The notes beneath the pieces were generated by a model that was not told the origin of the DNA, did not search any database, and saw only the letters and a list, made by a program, of their open reading frames with translations. Positions 12,791 to 53,189 of a stretch of 64,000 nucleotides of DNA are shown here, in pieces (positions within the stretch are counted from its first letter, which is position 1; each line of letters opens with the position of its first letter). A program made the position numbers and the translations under genes. Source of the DNA: Mastigias papua (Eukaryota > Cnidaria > Scyphozoa > Rhizostomeae > Mastigiidae); the NCBI GenBank assembly GCA_964019165.1, contig OZ025267.1, forward strand, positions 16,300,940 through 16,364,939, written 5' to 3'.

Positions 12791-14250
12791 TTCCAAATTG
12801 AAATTCAGTGATTTGAGTGCAGATGTAATGCGTCATGCTATAATCGTGAAGTCGTCTCCTATGTGTAACTAGGATCTGTTCGGTAATAGTTGAAGAGTAT
12901 TTAAGAGTGTTAGTTGTGTTGGCAGATAGTGTGTCCAGTTCTGTCATTCGGCACATGTGTTGTCGGCAAATTGTTATGTTTAGCTGCCCCTCCTTCCCCA
13001 GGAGCATCTTCGTGAAAGCCTAGCTGAAGAAGGGAGAATTTGGCGAATGAAAATTGCTCAAAGGTTTACTAGATTGAGTGTATATATCCTTGGCTATAAT
13101 CCGAAATTTGGCGAACATTCGATGAGTTTGAGTTAAGTGCAAAAAGCACGGTTATAGTCTTGGTAGTTTGATAAACATTTCCTCAGTTTGCACATGATCA
13201 ATGCTGGGTTATAAAGTAAATTAACAGCCTCCGTAAATTGACGCTAAGTCAGTGAGCCATTCTCTCGATCGATTGTGACTCATAAGTAAGGTTTGGCCCA
13301 CCTGACCACTTGACGAAAAGAGGCCCAATAAATAGAGTCCAAGTAAGAAACCATGCCTATTCTTTCGACAAATTGATCAAAAGTTGTCTACTTATGTTTG
13401 CATTGATTTTACCTCAAAAGTAAGTTCAACTAGTTTTGGTATAGCCTGGGTAAAATTGAAGACAATGGTCCCATTTGTCAGTAGACTGATTAGACAAAAA
13501 GTAATGTTATAGCTTTGGTAAGCTGATGAAAATCAGTACACATGTCATTAGATTGATTTAGGCCAACGAATAGTTTATAACTTTAGATGAATTGACGTAA
13601 ATCAGAAAAAGTAAGGTTATAGCAATGGTAATTTAACGGAAATGGGCCCTCTTTTCAATAGATGGATTTTGCTAAAAAGGTAACGACTTGTCGTCGATCG
13701 AATTTCACTCAAAAAGTGGCGTCATAATGGTTGCAATTTTTGAAAGTCAACCCGGTGTTTTCTTGATAGAGTTTGTTTCAATGCGTAAGGTTACATTCAC
13801 GGTAAATTGAACAAAAGGAACAATTATTTCCCACGATCGATGGTATTGATTACCGACATGATGCAAAAACATGGTGAGAAAATTGCATCTTTGGAGTCAA
13901 AAATCGATGTTTTGAAAGCAAACAACGCCATGCTGGAAATTCATTTTGCGCACCTTAAAGTCAAACCAGGAAAACCAAGAGCAATATTATAGCCGATTGT
14001 GCCGGCTGAAAAAGTAAAGTTTTTGTAAACCAATTAAAAAAATCAGCTGATGTTTCACTGTCAAGTGTGGTTGAGGAGCTAGGGGTATAGGCTTGGTAAA
14101 TTAATGGATATTACTCCACTATTCATTTGAACGATATTGACTCAAATGGTAAGTCATATCATTGATTAAGTGATGAAACTCAACTTTCGTTTCAATTCAT
14201 TGAGTATATGGCTCTGCAAGGAAGAGTATAGACTTGGTTAAGGTGGACCG
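12791..14250. repeat. Decayed satellite monomers at the array edge
   Basis: After the last clear unit the 107-bp similarity falls off, but fragments of the monomer remain at irregular spacing. Examples are GCACGGTTATAGTCTTGGTAG near 13146, AAAAGTAATGTTATAGCTTTGG near 13497, AAAAAGTAAGGTTATAGCAATGG near 13606, and the short match GTATAGGCTTGGTAAATTAATG near 14085. Each keeps the core AAGGnTATAGnnTTGGTA followed by a TTGA/GAAAAT-like stretch. No gene is seen here; the open frame at 13807-13992 is short and overlaps this material. Confidence 0.7.
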
Positions 14251-14375
14251 AAAGACGTAATGGGCCACGATCCATAAGCTTGACTGGCACCTTTTTGGGC
14301 TCTCTGCATTTTCTGAATGTGAGAAATACGAAGAATAGAAATTAAGATTTGGCAACGGCTAACTATAGCATACAG

Positions 14376-15088
14376 CAGTGGTTCCCAAACCTTTCAGTTT
14401 ATTTTATATGACAGTCCCTTGTAGGCTACTTTTCAATCAGTGTGCCGTGGAGAGATAAATACATGCCGTGAAAAATGTACTATTTTACATCCAGTATAAC
14501 ATTCTACATCAACGAGTTACAAATTTGTACGCTACTGAACAACACTATGAAGACAATAAAAGGAGGATCGAAATGCTATGATTACCCCGTGGTGTTTTAA
14601 CATAAAAGTCAAATCGAACTAAAGGAGCTACGAATTTTAGGGCCTGTTTACTTGGAGGTCTGATTATCCTCCTAGGAGGGATGAAGTAGCAGGCGAAGTG
14701 TCAGACGGCAATGGCGACGTCTTTCAGCTATTAGCGTTGATAATATCAGGCCAAATGAAATCTATTCTAAAAGCCACCACAAGTGGAACCGAACCATTGA
14801 GCTATCCCTACCCTCAGAGTGACCCTGGATTGTCGAGTTTGTATGCAAAGGAGGACTATACTTCGGCTCCTCTGGTAGTGTGAGCCTCCTTGGAGGGTAA
14901 CCCTACCTTTATGCAAACAGAAAAACTTTAACGGAAAACAAATCAATAGGATACAAGTTAATACAAAAATTAGTTGAAGAAGCACCTTCAACCTCTCGCG
15001 GTCCCTTGAAGTCGTTAACGTTAGCTACGAAACCTTTCGCGTTACCCCAATGGACTGCGGACCGCGGACCCCAGGTTGGCAACCACTT
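14376..15088. mobile_element. Probable non-autonomous hAT-type element (relic)
   Basis: The left end reads CAGTGGTTCCCAAACCTTTC at 14376. The right end, read on the minus strand from about 15088, is AAGTGGTTGCCAACCTGGGG followed by TCCGCGGTCCG. Ends of the form CAGTGGTTCCCAACCTGGGG with a nearby GTCCGCGG are typical of hAT elements in animals. The interior has no transposase frame. An 8-bp target duplication is expected, but the flanks GCATACAG (14368) and GTATAGAA (15089) match at only 5 of 8 positions, so either the insertion is old or the boundary is off by a few bases. Confidence 0.5.
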
Positions 15089-18000
15089 GTATAGAACCTT
15101 ATAAAGGGCCCATATGATTTACCATCGTTTAAAATAGCTAAGGTCTCAGCTCAGCATGGCAGAAATGTTTTCTCAACAGCAGACCAGGGTCCCTTTAGTA
15201 TTCGGGCCCTCCATTCGCCTATGACTTGCCCGAACGCTCATTCCAACTCACACTCCAACCCTAATTCAACAGCAAAAGTGCTTGATAAAGTGAACGTGAA
15301 GGAACAGCATCTGCTCATTATAGAGCACGATAGTTTCAATTAATTAAAATTTGATATCGAGGAATTTACAGGAAAATCAAGATCTCCACTAAATAACTAA
15401 GATAATAATAATATACATTCAAAAATTCGATTTTAGCTATCTAAAAAGATTAATTGCCCATTTTCAACAATCAAAGGCCAGTTCCTTTTCTTCACAAAAG
15501 AGCAAATGGCTATATTTTGACGTAGTTCTGGGTGTAGATTTGGGTTATACCCAGTTTCCCAATTGTTGCTTTTTGCTGGGAAGCGCCTATGCACTATAAA
15601 TCTTTTCAAGGGGGCACTCTATTAGGGACATACTGCAAAAGTCCAAAAAATCAGAGAAATTTTACTATTCACGGCAAAATCCCTAAGGAACTTCCAATTT
15701 CTAATACTGTTACCACTGAAAGCAATCGAGAGTTAAGAAGCTAAGTTCACATGAATTATGGGTAATCCTTGTACCAAGTGGCGCATAGGCGGGTTTCCAT
15801 TAAAACATACAGTACCTATAGATCCCTGTCTTAATGTTGAATACTTACAATGTCTAAAGCACTAAATATGTAGTAAAAATTAAGGAACTACAAAGGAACT
15901 TTTCATACTAAAATGTGGTCAAAAGATGTCCCAAAATAAGGAACTTTCAGACCTATGTTTTCTGCTACACTACTTAGAAAAAAGCGTGTATGATTACAAA
16001 GATATAGCAAAAATAATAAGGAATCGGGGTCCGAGTAAATAAGGGGTCTCAGCATATAGCCTATTCATAACAGCAATCATAAAGAGTTCACATGAGCAGA
16101 ATACAATACATTCTTCCTATTAAATCTAATTGTAGGATTTTGGATTCGACATCTACAATCGTAGATCAATGTATGAAAGCGAGCTGGTTAAATAGGAATT
16201 CCTATTCCAACATCGCTTGAGAGAGTATAATGAAACCTAAAAACACTGTATGCAGTTCCTCATAGTTTTGTGATGGATACTACAAGACAATTTTCTACAT
16301 AAATAGTTACCTGCACATCAGCAGCATTCTTTCATCGCTGTTATCGTTCATTGATGTCCCTGGTTTTCTGCGCCATGTAAGCTACTCAGACGCTCTTCTC
16401 AAGATATCAAGCACTCGCCTAAAAAACAAGAATAAATACATAAATTTGTTTGATAAAAACAGAGGCAAGACCTTACATTCAAGTAACTGTCAGATACCTG
16501 CGGCGATTTTAACAACTTATGGAAAAGCGTGAAGGCAAATGCACTAGCTTTACAACACGGAAATGCATGTTATTGTTTCAACCATCGTACAGAAGTTGAC
16601 TAAAGACATCAATATTACATTTTTATTGAACTTTATGTTGTGTTGATAATATGTTTTAGCCATTTTCAGTCCATTTATTTTCGATGATTAGACGGCAGCT
16701 GTGTAAAGTTGTTGTTGTGTTCCAGATTTTTACTTATGAATGTGTTTAACTGAATTTTATCATTGGATACTATTAGTGATAAACTCACATTTTAACAATG
16801 GGGATTATTACAAAGCATGTCTGGTTTTCGAACACAAAAGTCTCATAAAACGACATTGAACAAACCTTCAAGATAACACAATTATAGACATAAATCGATT
16901 TATATTACGACTGCCAATTCCGCCAACGAAACTTCGTCAATGAACAGCCAGTTATTGTGTTGATAATCATGCATGTCAAATGTCAAACCAATCCAAGGAT
17001 CAAAGTTCAAGACTGATGTCATTATACTCCGATTTCTCTAGGTTTGAAAAGACCAATGCACATATACATGATCAAAAGCTTTCGGCGGTTTTTGACTTTA
17101 TGTTTCGCAGTCCAATGGGACAGCACCTTTAATCACAAACACTATTTATAGCTGAGCTTAATCAAAGCTACAAAGCGGTTGATCTTGCGTGCGACCGCTA
17201 CCTGGATCTAGCCTTGGTTTGATATTCACAGAGCAACGTGACAAAGAGGCCGCATTATCATCGTATCTGGCCAAGTTTAAATCTATTAGCGAGAAGGCCT
17301 TGTAATCGGCTTTCACTGATGCTAAACACGTGTTTCATTTATATATTTATTGTTCAAATTTGCGCTCATCACTTTATATGTATTTATACTGCTTCATGAC
17401 TTTTCGAAGTTTGAAAGGCAGAGTGAAGAGATCGGGTGAATTAGAAAAGGCCTGAAAAATGCAAAAAGACAAAAGAAGTTATAATGTGCAATTAACATGA
17501 CCAATGAGACACCAATGACAACTGCAAAATGTCTTCAAGACCATGCATAACAGGGGCAAAAGGGACCTAATCCATAAAACAGGGCACATCAGAAATTGGT
17601 TAAAAATTATATGGTTTGGAATAAATATTTTCAATTTGATGAAATTTTACTACGGTTACTTCCTAGCTTAATAATAATCACAAGTATATCTATGTTTTTG
17701 CATAATGAAAACATTCAGTAAACAGTAAACAAAATTCAGCAAACAGTTTCACAATCTTCCACGAAAACGGGCACTTTTATCAATATGAGGAAAGGGAAGG
17801 GGTCTCCACCCCCAGGACTCCCTCCGTGTTTGCATCCATGATATGATGTGAAAAAAAACCACCAAAGCTGAGAAATAACTAAGAAATCACCATGTAAAGA
17901 AATGCCATAAAGCTACAAAGTTCAACTAACAAAACCCCAAATAAGGTTACATTGATGTTCGCAATGCAACGAATAAAGTTATATGGTATAGAAATGAAAA

Positions 18001-18988
18001 TAAAAATATTTAAATGAAAATAAAATATCGAAAAGAGGAAAAATTTATTAATCCAGTTCCTCAGCTGAAGGTTGTATCATTACAATGTATAAAGCTTTTC
18101 TATTCAAAATGTTATTCTGTAGCTAATTCATATCTTTATTATATGTATAAATGAACTTAAATAGAAAAAACCTCTACAGCTTTGATTGTAAATACGATTG
18201 GTTAAATGCTTCTATGTTATACACTCCTTGTTTTATAAGAACACACTTTAGAAGAACATCGAGGCTCAATTTGTCAAAAAATAAGAGCACTGAGCTGGGA
18301 CACCCTAAGCCTCAGGCTATTATTTTTACAAGTACTCAAGTACTCACATTCATTGGAAAATAAATTCTGATAAATTAGTTAATAAAAATCAGCATTCATT
18401 GCTGTATTTTCAAAAGATACCCAACCAAATGTCTTATAAACCGTATGCTTCATATGATTTCTCAAATATTTGCAAAAATCATTCATGAAATAAGAAAACA
18501 GTTTAGAACATTGAACTTCAAAATTATCAGAAAATTAAGTACATCGAGCTTCGGCAAAAATTATCTGGTTCTTATAACAAATAGAGTGTATACATACTAA
18601 TTCTGCTTAATGGTGTTATTATCATTTAAATGCACACTTCATCAATAAATTTTCATGGTTTAATTTTTATATAGTTCAGAATTACTTCATATCATGCTCA
18701 GAAGTTTTAACCATGCGAAGCGCTATTTCAGTTGCCTCGTTATATACTTTATGTATACCTCTCTAAAATTATCCAGATTCCAAAATCAGCTGACGACATG
18801 CTACATAGCCATTGAGTTTCCCCAAACTGCAAAGCTCACTTGTTTAACTACTTCAAGAGAGGTTTCACCTCATAAAGACACTATGACTATATAGCAGGCC
18901 GAACCTTAAAACTAAACAAGGGAAGCAGGGCACATTATGGCATTACCAAACCCCTTTAAACTGCATTCAAAAATGCACAATGACGTTA
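15089..18988. other. Intergenic stretch between hAT relic and INF2 3' end
   Basis: AT-rich sequence with no convincing gene. A degenerate copy of the short inverted-repeat family seen at 51087 and 54867 occupies about 15630-15992; it ends in AAAAAAGCGTGTAT at 15978 and shares AAGCAATCGAGA and a GTTTCCATT-A segment with the copy near 21080. The INF2 3' UTR must begin at 18988 and run leftward, but I found no clear AATAAA on the minus strand within the first few hundred bases. Small plus-strand frames at 18151-18363 and 18694-18894 look like chance. Confidence 0.5.
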
Positions 18989-42893
<23,905 letters not shown>

Positions 42894-43745
42894 TTTGCGA
42901 GCGATTGAGGTAAACTCTGTCTAGCAAAACGCAGTCACTCTGTTCAGGTCAGTTCACGCAACCTGCAAAGACAGACATGTGAGTAAGGCAAAACCACCCT
43001 TTGTCGATTCAATTCAAAAGAAATCTAAGGAGTCATTACTTACGCGTAGAATCCTATTTTCCTACTTTGTTTACGTCAAATAACCCGCAATAACAAACAA
43101 TACCATGTCAATCAAATATATTTAGCAGTTTCATGCTTACAGCCTGCAGACGGACATTCAATGCTTGGGCGAAAGTAAACATGATTTCCAAGATAAAACA
43201 TGAAACTGCTAATACACTAGAATTCAGCTAAGCTATAATCTAGTTAGGATTCCTGAAACAAAACAAGGACGACATGAATTTAATCAATAAACCAGCTTTG
43301 CTCTGTCAGTTTGCTTTGCATCATTAGAATGCAATAGAAGGATGCAAAGAAATCGTTTTAACGCAATAAAAAGATAATGAGGACAAGCAAGGTAATCTCA
43401 ACGAACAGATTCCATGGTTGCCCCATCCCTTCTCACCCCAAAAATCTGTATAGAATCGAGGAGCGGTGGATATTAGCTGAAAATAATACAGGAAGAGAAA
43501 TGAAAGCTATGATCGTGTTCCGATAAAACTGTTCCCATTCCAAAAGGCGAGGGCATAATGCAACATGAAATCACTTGATCAAAATACCAATTAGGCCTCC
43601 TATTGTATTTGATGATTGTTGTAGTGAACAAAATATTGTAAAAATAGTGATGATTAAGGTAGTGATCAGGTTGCTAAAGACAATAATTATGATGATTATT
43701 ATGAATATGGTGAGGAGCTGGTAAACGCATTTTTCTATGCAAGTA
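42894..43745. other. Region upstream of INF2 (5' UTR and promoter expected)
   Basis: The INF2 5' UTR and promoter should lie here, but I see no TATA box or initiator placed well enough to call. Mixed-composition sequence without a gene. The frame at 43571-43786 (minus) is hydrophobic low-complexity and not convincing. Confidence 0.4.
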
Positions 43746-44232
43746 CAGTCAAACTCTCGTAAGTCGGATCTCTTCGGACCAGACAAAAATGTCCGATTTA
43801 CGCGAAGTCCGAATTATGCAAAATTTGTCCAGATCCGCCAAGCGCTTGTATGGAGTCCTGGGAAATGGAAAAAGCGCGGCACCTGATGTCGTCATTAGCC
43901 AATATATAATTTGGCTGGGTAAAGCTTGTCACACTGGGTGGGGGTGGGGGTAGGGGGACAACACAGGCTTATAGTGACAATTCTCACAGCTTGAAAAGCT
44001 TTGCCATCATTGCTGATATTTTGCAAGATCTAATTGCTTTTTACGAGCTCTCTGATTGGCTTCTACATCATTTCAGAGTATGAAGCATATTGATTGTAAC
44101 ATTTTCCACCTTTGGTATTGAAATCAAGATCAAAATCCGATTAATACTGTGCTATTTTAGAGCCGGATTTCAAAAACTCTCCCATTTACACGAAAATCCG
44201 ACATATAAAATCCGACTTACGCGTAGAAAAAG
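43746..44232. mobile_element. Possible pogo/Tigger-like non-autonomous element (relic)
   Basis: Left end CAGTCAAACTCTCGTAAGTC preceded by TA (43744-43745). Near the right end, TCCGACTTACGCG (44212) is the inverse of the CGTAAGTCGGA inside the left end, and further inverse CCGATTTACGCG / CCCATTTACACG pairs occur. CAGT-nAAACTCTCGTAAGTCGGA resembles Tigger/pogo ends, which duplicate TA. The outermost right end is degraded and the interior holds no transposase. Confidence 0.4.
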
Positions 44233-44279
44233 TACAAGATTTACAACAAGCGGATACAACAATACATAGTTTTTCACTA

Positions 44280-45215
44280 AACCTCAATAATTTTAATTTT
44301 TTTTAAAATTGAGCTTAATTATATTCTTAAATTATTCTTAAATGTCAGCGATTTTGAGCATTAATTCTCGTATAGATTCTATTCTTGTGATAAAAAGTGT
44401 GCAACCGACACTCCCTGAAAGGTTGCTGAGTAATTTTCAGGCATCATAGTGTAACCAGTTCCACACCGAATATCAGTTCCTGCTGCATTGTCATTCTTAC
44501 GACGGCCCCCCGATCTGATCTTCTCAGGAGTGTAGATGCAATATTGCTACCCCAAGGGGTTTTCCTCTCCTTCAAATGAATTACTACTCAAAATTATTCA
44601 GAACAGTGACCAAAAGTTAGCCACTGACGTCAATAAGAAGCTACTTGAGGCAACCCTAAAATTCACCCATGCTACTGAACGCTTTTAAATGATCCAATGC
44701 TTCAAAATCCCATATATTAGTATATATCTTTTTGTGAACATAATTTGTTTAATTTTTTTTCCTGCCTTTGTACTCTATATGTTAATGTTGTGTGTATTTA
44801 TCTTAAGGCCAGTAGTGGATCTAGCATGGGCCATTGGAGGGGGAAAATCCGATTGGCTCAAAAGGGCATGTCTAACCATTTTGGCACCATACTGTTTGGG
44901 AGCCATGGTCCCCAGCCCTCCTATGGATCCGCTACTGACTACGACCGTGGGGTAGTCACTGTCCTTTGCTCCCCATGGTATCGTTCCTGTCTTGTCGTAT
45001 AGTAATCATAAAGTATAGTAAGAATGTCATTGTATTGTAACTGCGTTATATGAATAGAAAAAAAAGGACCGAATATGTGAAGCTCACTCTTGTTTTGTTT
45101 TCTAAAAAAACGTCAAATCAGCATTATTCTTAAACTATTCTTATATTTCAGAAAATTTGAGCTTTGATATTCCTATAGACTATATTCTAATAAAAAAGTG
45201 TGTAGTAAATGTTTC
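44280..45215 (+). repeat. Family B repeat copy split by a later insertion
   Basis: First block at about 44280-44460 (CAGCGATTTTGAGCATTAAT, CCGACACTCCCTGAAAGG), second at about 45060-45215 (GTGAAGCTCACTCTTG, GAGCTTTGATATTCC). In the copy at 40430 these blocks are adjacent, so about 570 bp have been inserted here; part of the insert is the short inverted-repeat element at 44810-44937. Confidence 0.6.
44810..44937. mobile_element. 128-bp inverted-repeat element (MITE-like)
   Basis: Left end CAGTAGTGGATCTAGCATGG and reversed right end CAGTAGCGGATCCATAGGAG are imperfect inverted repeats, followed inward by G-rich and C-rich stretches. No clear target duplication (AGGC side against ACTACG side). 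Superfamily undetermined; hAT or similar is a guess from the CAGT start. Confidence 0.55.
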
Positions 45216-48579
<3,364 letters not shown>

Positions 48580-49620
48580 AAAGTTTTTTCATTTTTAGTC
48601 TAAGACTATTCTTAAATTATTCTTGAGCGATCTAAGGTGTAATTTTGCATGAAAAATCAAAGGGGTCTTAAATATAAAACTTAATACTAGAAGCACAATA
48701 TAAAATTTATTTCTACTATGCCTATTTCATAAATTCCAATGTACTGCTCAGTATCTGGATATGTAGCTCAGTATTTGGCTAATGTCTTACTAAAGTACTC
48801 GAAATTTTGCCTATAGACCACACATTATGGTATACCTAATCAACTGGAACTAATTTTGTTTTCTAAAATAACTCAAGTCAACAATCGAAGTCCTTATGAC
48901 GCATGAGCTTCGCATTATTCTTAAATTACTCATAAATTTAAGCGACTTTGAGCTTTACTATTGTGATGGCTTATATTCCTATGAAAAGTGTGTAAGAGTG
49001 GTTCATACGAAAGTAGTACTCGACTGCTCAAACAAGTTAAGAAAGTTCAGTACTGGATTTTTGAGACTTAAGAAAGTTGATGTCATATACCTTAAAAATT
49101 CTAATATTCACACAGGACTGTCATCGCTTTTACTTAATATGCATACCTTTTTGGTGGTAACCTATTTATTAGAGTCTCGTTAGAGTGTTATGTTTGTGTA
49201 GTGAATGTTTGTCTGTGTAACACTGAAGTGTCACGCCAACTAGGACATTCTTGCAAAGAAAGTCTTAAGAAAGTTTCAGTACTGAAATCATGAAAAGCTA
49301 ATCAAGTTTCAGTACTAGGCAAAAAAACTTTTTTATAAAAAAACGTGTATTTTCAAATTTTTCTAACTTTGAGTTTAAGTATATTCTTAAATTATTCCTA
49401 AATTTTAGCGATTTTGAGCATTCATTCTCGTATAGGCTATACTATCGTAATAGAAAGCTCACTCTTATTTTGCTTTCTAAAAACAGATTCAAATCAACAA
49501 AATGTCTAAACCTTGATGAAACTTGAGCCTTGCATTATTCTTAAATTATTCTTAAATATCAGAAAATTTGAGCCATGATATTCATAGACTATGTATTTAT
49601 AAAAAGAAGTGTGTAATATT
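48580..49620 (+). repeat. Family B repeats, at least two partial copies in tandem
   Basis: Fragments with ATTCTTAAATTATTCTT occur near 48607, 48915, 49383 and 49537. The right-hand copy is fullest: TTTTAGCGATTTTGAGCATT at 49404, then AAAGCTCACTCTTATTTTG, ACCTTGATGAAACTTGAGCC and TTTGAGCCATGATATTC. Several frames here, such as 48896-49183, are by-products. Confidence 0.65.
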
Positions 49621-51086
49621 ATAGAAGGCTTCAAGTCCTTTCTCATATTTGCCTTTGTTGAATATCAAACCACTGTATCAATCAAAAATATGTGTGTCCT
49701 ATCTATACTAACAAACTCAAATATACAGCCTACGTCTGTCAAACAATAATGCAAAATCATCAAACTTAAAATTACCTCTAGTTACTCGAAAGAAACTAAT
49801 CTTTTACTGTTTTTTGCATTCTCCTTGCACGTTGTCACCATCCAAAAGGTCCTACAAAGAGACAAAATTTCATTAAATGCATTTAGCATTTTTTATTTTA
49901 ACAGGAGCAGTGTCAAATTACGAACTAGTTAGCTTCATTGCATAGCACTACATACATAGTTCTTCCCATCCAATTTTTGTCTCAATATCTTGTTCTGGAG
50001 AGATGTTACAGCTGTTGGGGTGAACATACTTTTCGAAAAAATCTGAATAGGGTGTGGTCAGTTTTTGGGCGTTGGCCAACTAACTTTTACATTTCTGCCC
50101 CATTTTCCTTTAAATAGGTCTTATTTCTTGTACAACTCATTTTTTGTGCATCCATATGACTATTCTACAAGTGGTTGTAGCAAATAAAGACAACATATAT
50201 TTTCAGAGTAGTCAGCCACCTTAATCGAGGCAGGTTGATCTGTCTAACTCCTTCTATTTGTTGGTTGCCACTAGTGGCTCTAGAGGTTAATACTAAATGC
50301 ACACCTCAGCAGCAAAATATTGAATTTACGGAAGCCATATTATTGCGTATACCATACATAGAAATGATACCATAGCAGGAAGGATATAAAAGAAAAAGCA
50401 GGTGAAAAGAAACAAAATGCTTAATGCAAGCAAGCTATTCACAAGTCACACAGGCCAGAACTAGTTTTGAATGTGGTTTTTTGTGTTTGGATTTGGCATA
50501 TACTATTCATATCATCCATATTTACCTTTGAAATCAGCAAAGCAGAGCCGGTCTCTGGTTGACGAAGTTCTATTACGCTTCCTAGTGTGGATCCTAAAAT
50601 ATAGGGTGTGGCATAGATGACCTTCAGTTCTCATCTCCCTCCCCAACCTTCAAATGCTTCTCATGTTCCCGCCAGATAATTTGATACCCCTTTGAAAGTC
50701 AAAATGGCACTACAACTTAATTGGGAATGCGTGGCCATAAAAATCTGTTCAGGCTGATACTGGGTGCTTCCTTCTATCACGTAGGTAGGCCTTGAGAGGT
50801 GCAGTGGTGAGTTTGACTAACTGTTACCCACTACTCCAAACAACGTTGGGGCTGCCACTGGCTGCGAACACTAGTGTTAAAATTCTCCAGAAACACATAT
50901 TCCCCTTGAAGTATTGTGTACATTGGATATATTTAACGTAAGTACACACGGTCATAACATGCCAATGTAAAGAGGTCAGTTGATTTATATCTCCACAGTA
51001 TTTGAACGGAATCTTAGTTGACTTTTGCTAATGCTTGTACAAATAGTAAAGAAATGAATTAGCCATCGAGCCGCCTCCACTCGCTA
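49621..51086. other. No recognisable feature
   Basis: Intergenic. No exon-like or element-like structure that I can support, apart from possible unpaired end-like fragments (GTTGCCACTAGTGGCTC near 50266, GGGCTGCCACTGGCTGC near 50850). Confidence 0.35.
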
Positions 51087-51541
51087 CACGTTTTTTTTAT
51101 AAGGAACCTAGCTAAAGGCCTAGTTCTAAAAGTTCCTTATTTTCCGACCTCTTTTTATCAAATTCTAGTACTAAAAGGTCCTTAATAGTTCCTTAGTTTT
51201 CACTGCACATAGAGTGCCACAAAATGGCACAGACACTAGAAAAGAATTAAAATTCTGAATTTTACCTTTACTTCTGGCTAGAACTCAATCTCAAAAGCAC
51301 AAATGCGACAGGAAATAAGTTCTATATATACAAAAGCATAATTTCAATCAAGAAGTATCATGTCTGTTCGATTGATATCATACAATGTAATGTAATCTTC
51401 ACTTGCATCTGAGTACAGCACTCGGAATTTGAAAATGAAAAGTTCCTTAGGGAATTTTCCTTTAGTAGTATAAGTTCTTTAAATATTTCGGCCTTCTACA
51501 TGTATTTTCCTTATAAAGTGGTTCCTTATAAAAAAAGCGTG
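51087..51541. mobile_element. Short inverted-repeat element, family A (455 bp)
   Basis: Left end CACGTTTTTTTTATAAGGAA continuing CC, and reversed right end CACGCTTTTTTTATAAGGAA continuing CC, each bordered by TA. Internally rich in TTCCTTA / TAAGGAA words on both sides. A TA target duplication with such ends would fit a Tc1/mariner-type MITE, but the superfamily is not certain. No coding capacity. Confidence 0.8.
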
Positions 51542-52886
51542 TATATTATTATCTTTGAAAATTATCAATATGATCACGTTAGCTTCATATTGTATTTACC
51601 TGGAATATAGCTAACATAGTACAGCAAGAAAGTCAGGAAGGAGTTTGTCATTCCAAACTTTTTTGCATCTACACCCAAAAAAATTTCCCTTTGTCTTCGC
51701 ACTCCTGCAACAGATATCTTGCTCAAGATCACTCGAGTGCACAAAAAGATCAGGATGCTGTCATTCAGACAGATGTATCTCGCACCCCTTAGAATGATGT
51801 CTCACACCCCTGGTTGTGAACCTCTGCACTAGAGTATAAAACATTGGAGAATGTAACAAAGGTGAAGGGGAGCCGAGAGACAAATTACTCAGCAAGACCT
51901 CGTACAATTTGTAAAAAATTCACAAAAAATCACAAACATTGCAATAGTTACAAATGTCAATAGCAAGGAATAACGAAAAGATCACCAATATCACAACAAA
52001 ATTACAAGAACTAACGAAGAACGAAGATCCACATTAAAAGTCACAAAAAAATCACAAAACCCTCGTATATTTTCCTACCAGTGTAACAATCCCTCAAGGG
52101 AAACATATAGCCTGACGCTCACCGATAACCTTTCTGAGAAATATCAAAAGATTTCAATCCCAATGAATGTCGGACAGAAAGCTTTTCAGTCTGACACAAA
52201 CGTTCCCCTTGCTAGTACCGTTTTAGATGATTATTTTTCATATTCCAAAGTCATAAAATTCTTGTTTCAACATTCGCCAGTGTGGGTAATGCGCAATTTC
52301 TACAATGTATCATGGTCCGAAATAAGCTTAGTTTACAGGGCCACAAGTATGCAGACATTGAAGAGATTATAGGAGGATTCCGAAAGAAAATTTTCTTAGA
52401 TCACACCCATTTTTTACAAGAAACGCATTCTTAGTTTGATATACTTCCATGCTCTTGTTCTTTCTGCATGAAAATTTCGTATCTGCAGTTCCAATTAATT
52501 ATTAAACCGCTAATTTCACTTTCAAGACAACTACTTGAATTTTCAGGACTACTTTTAGTGGAAAAAGCCAGGCATTTACGCCCGGCGGTCTATATACAAA
52601 GATAGGCCATTCTTTGAGAAATACTACAGCACAATATAATAAAGGATATTAAGAACTAAATGTAGTGAAACATCCGTTATAATCCCCTTCACATGGTTCA
52701 ATGTGAATGGACAAAAATCAACTGAAGCCCATTGTGTTTAAATATATATCCAGGTATTCTATTTTGCTAGCAACACTACCAAGAGCCACAGGCAATAGCA
52801 TTTGCGCTTCTCCTCCCAAAAATATATATTGATCAACCTGGCCTAGAACGTACAGCACCTAATGTCTGGTAGACGTTTGTCTTTTA
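51542..52886. other. No recognisable feature
   Basis: Intergenic. AC-rich low-complexity patch at about 51900-52060 with repeated CACAAAAAATCACAAA words. The frame at 52163-52372 has no support. Confidence 0.4.
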
Positions 52887-53168
52887 GGGAGGGGTCATTA
52901 TTTATCACCGGGGTGGGAACTGAAGATAAAATGGTGGGGTGAATGAAAAATTAAGCTGTGTAAGGTGAGGTAGGAGAATAGTTTTTGAACACAGGGGTAT
53001 TGTAAAAACATATGCCATATTTAAGCATAAATACAGCCTTGTTTAGCTGTTTTCCTTCGATGGGGTAAAGAAAATTTGATTCAACAAATGTTGGGATAAA
53101 ATGTTTTTGAGGGCACATAATACTTTCTCTTCAGTCCCCCACCCCGGTCATAAATAATGACCGCTCCC
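52887..53168. mobile_element. Harbinger-like MITE (282 bp)
   Basis: Left end GGGAGGGGTCATTATTTATC with ACCGGGGTGGG, and reversed right end GGGAGCGGTCATTATTTATG with ACCGGGGTGGGG, flanked by TTA on both sides (52884-52886 and 53169-53171). Ends and target site match the element at 36340, with which it shares GGTCATTAnTT; the two are members of related families. No frame inside. Confidence 0.8.
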
Positions 53169-53189
53169 TTAAGGAATCAAGCACAGTTC

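Noticed and set aside
48..12796. Dozens of open frames of about 64-67 aa on the minus strand
   Set aside because: They arise from the 107-bp satellite read in successive frames. The period is not a multiple of 3, the starts recur every 107 bp, and the frames overlap each other.
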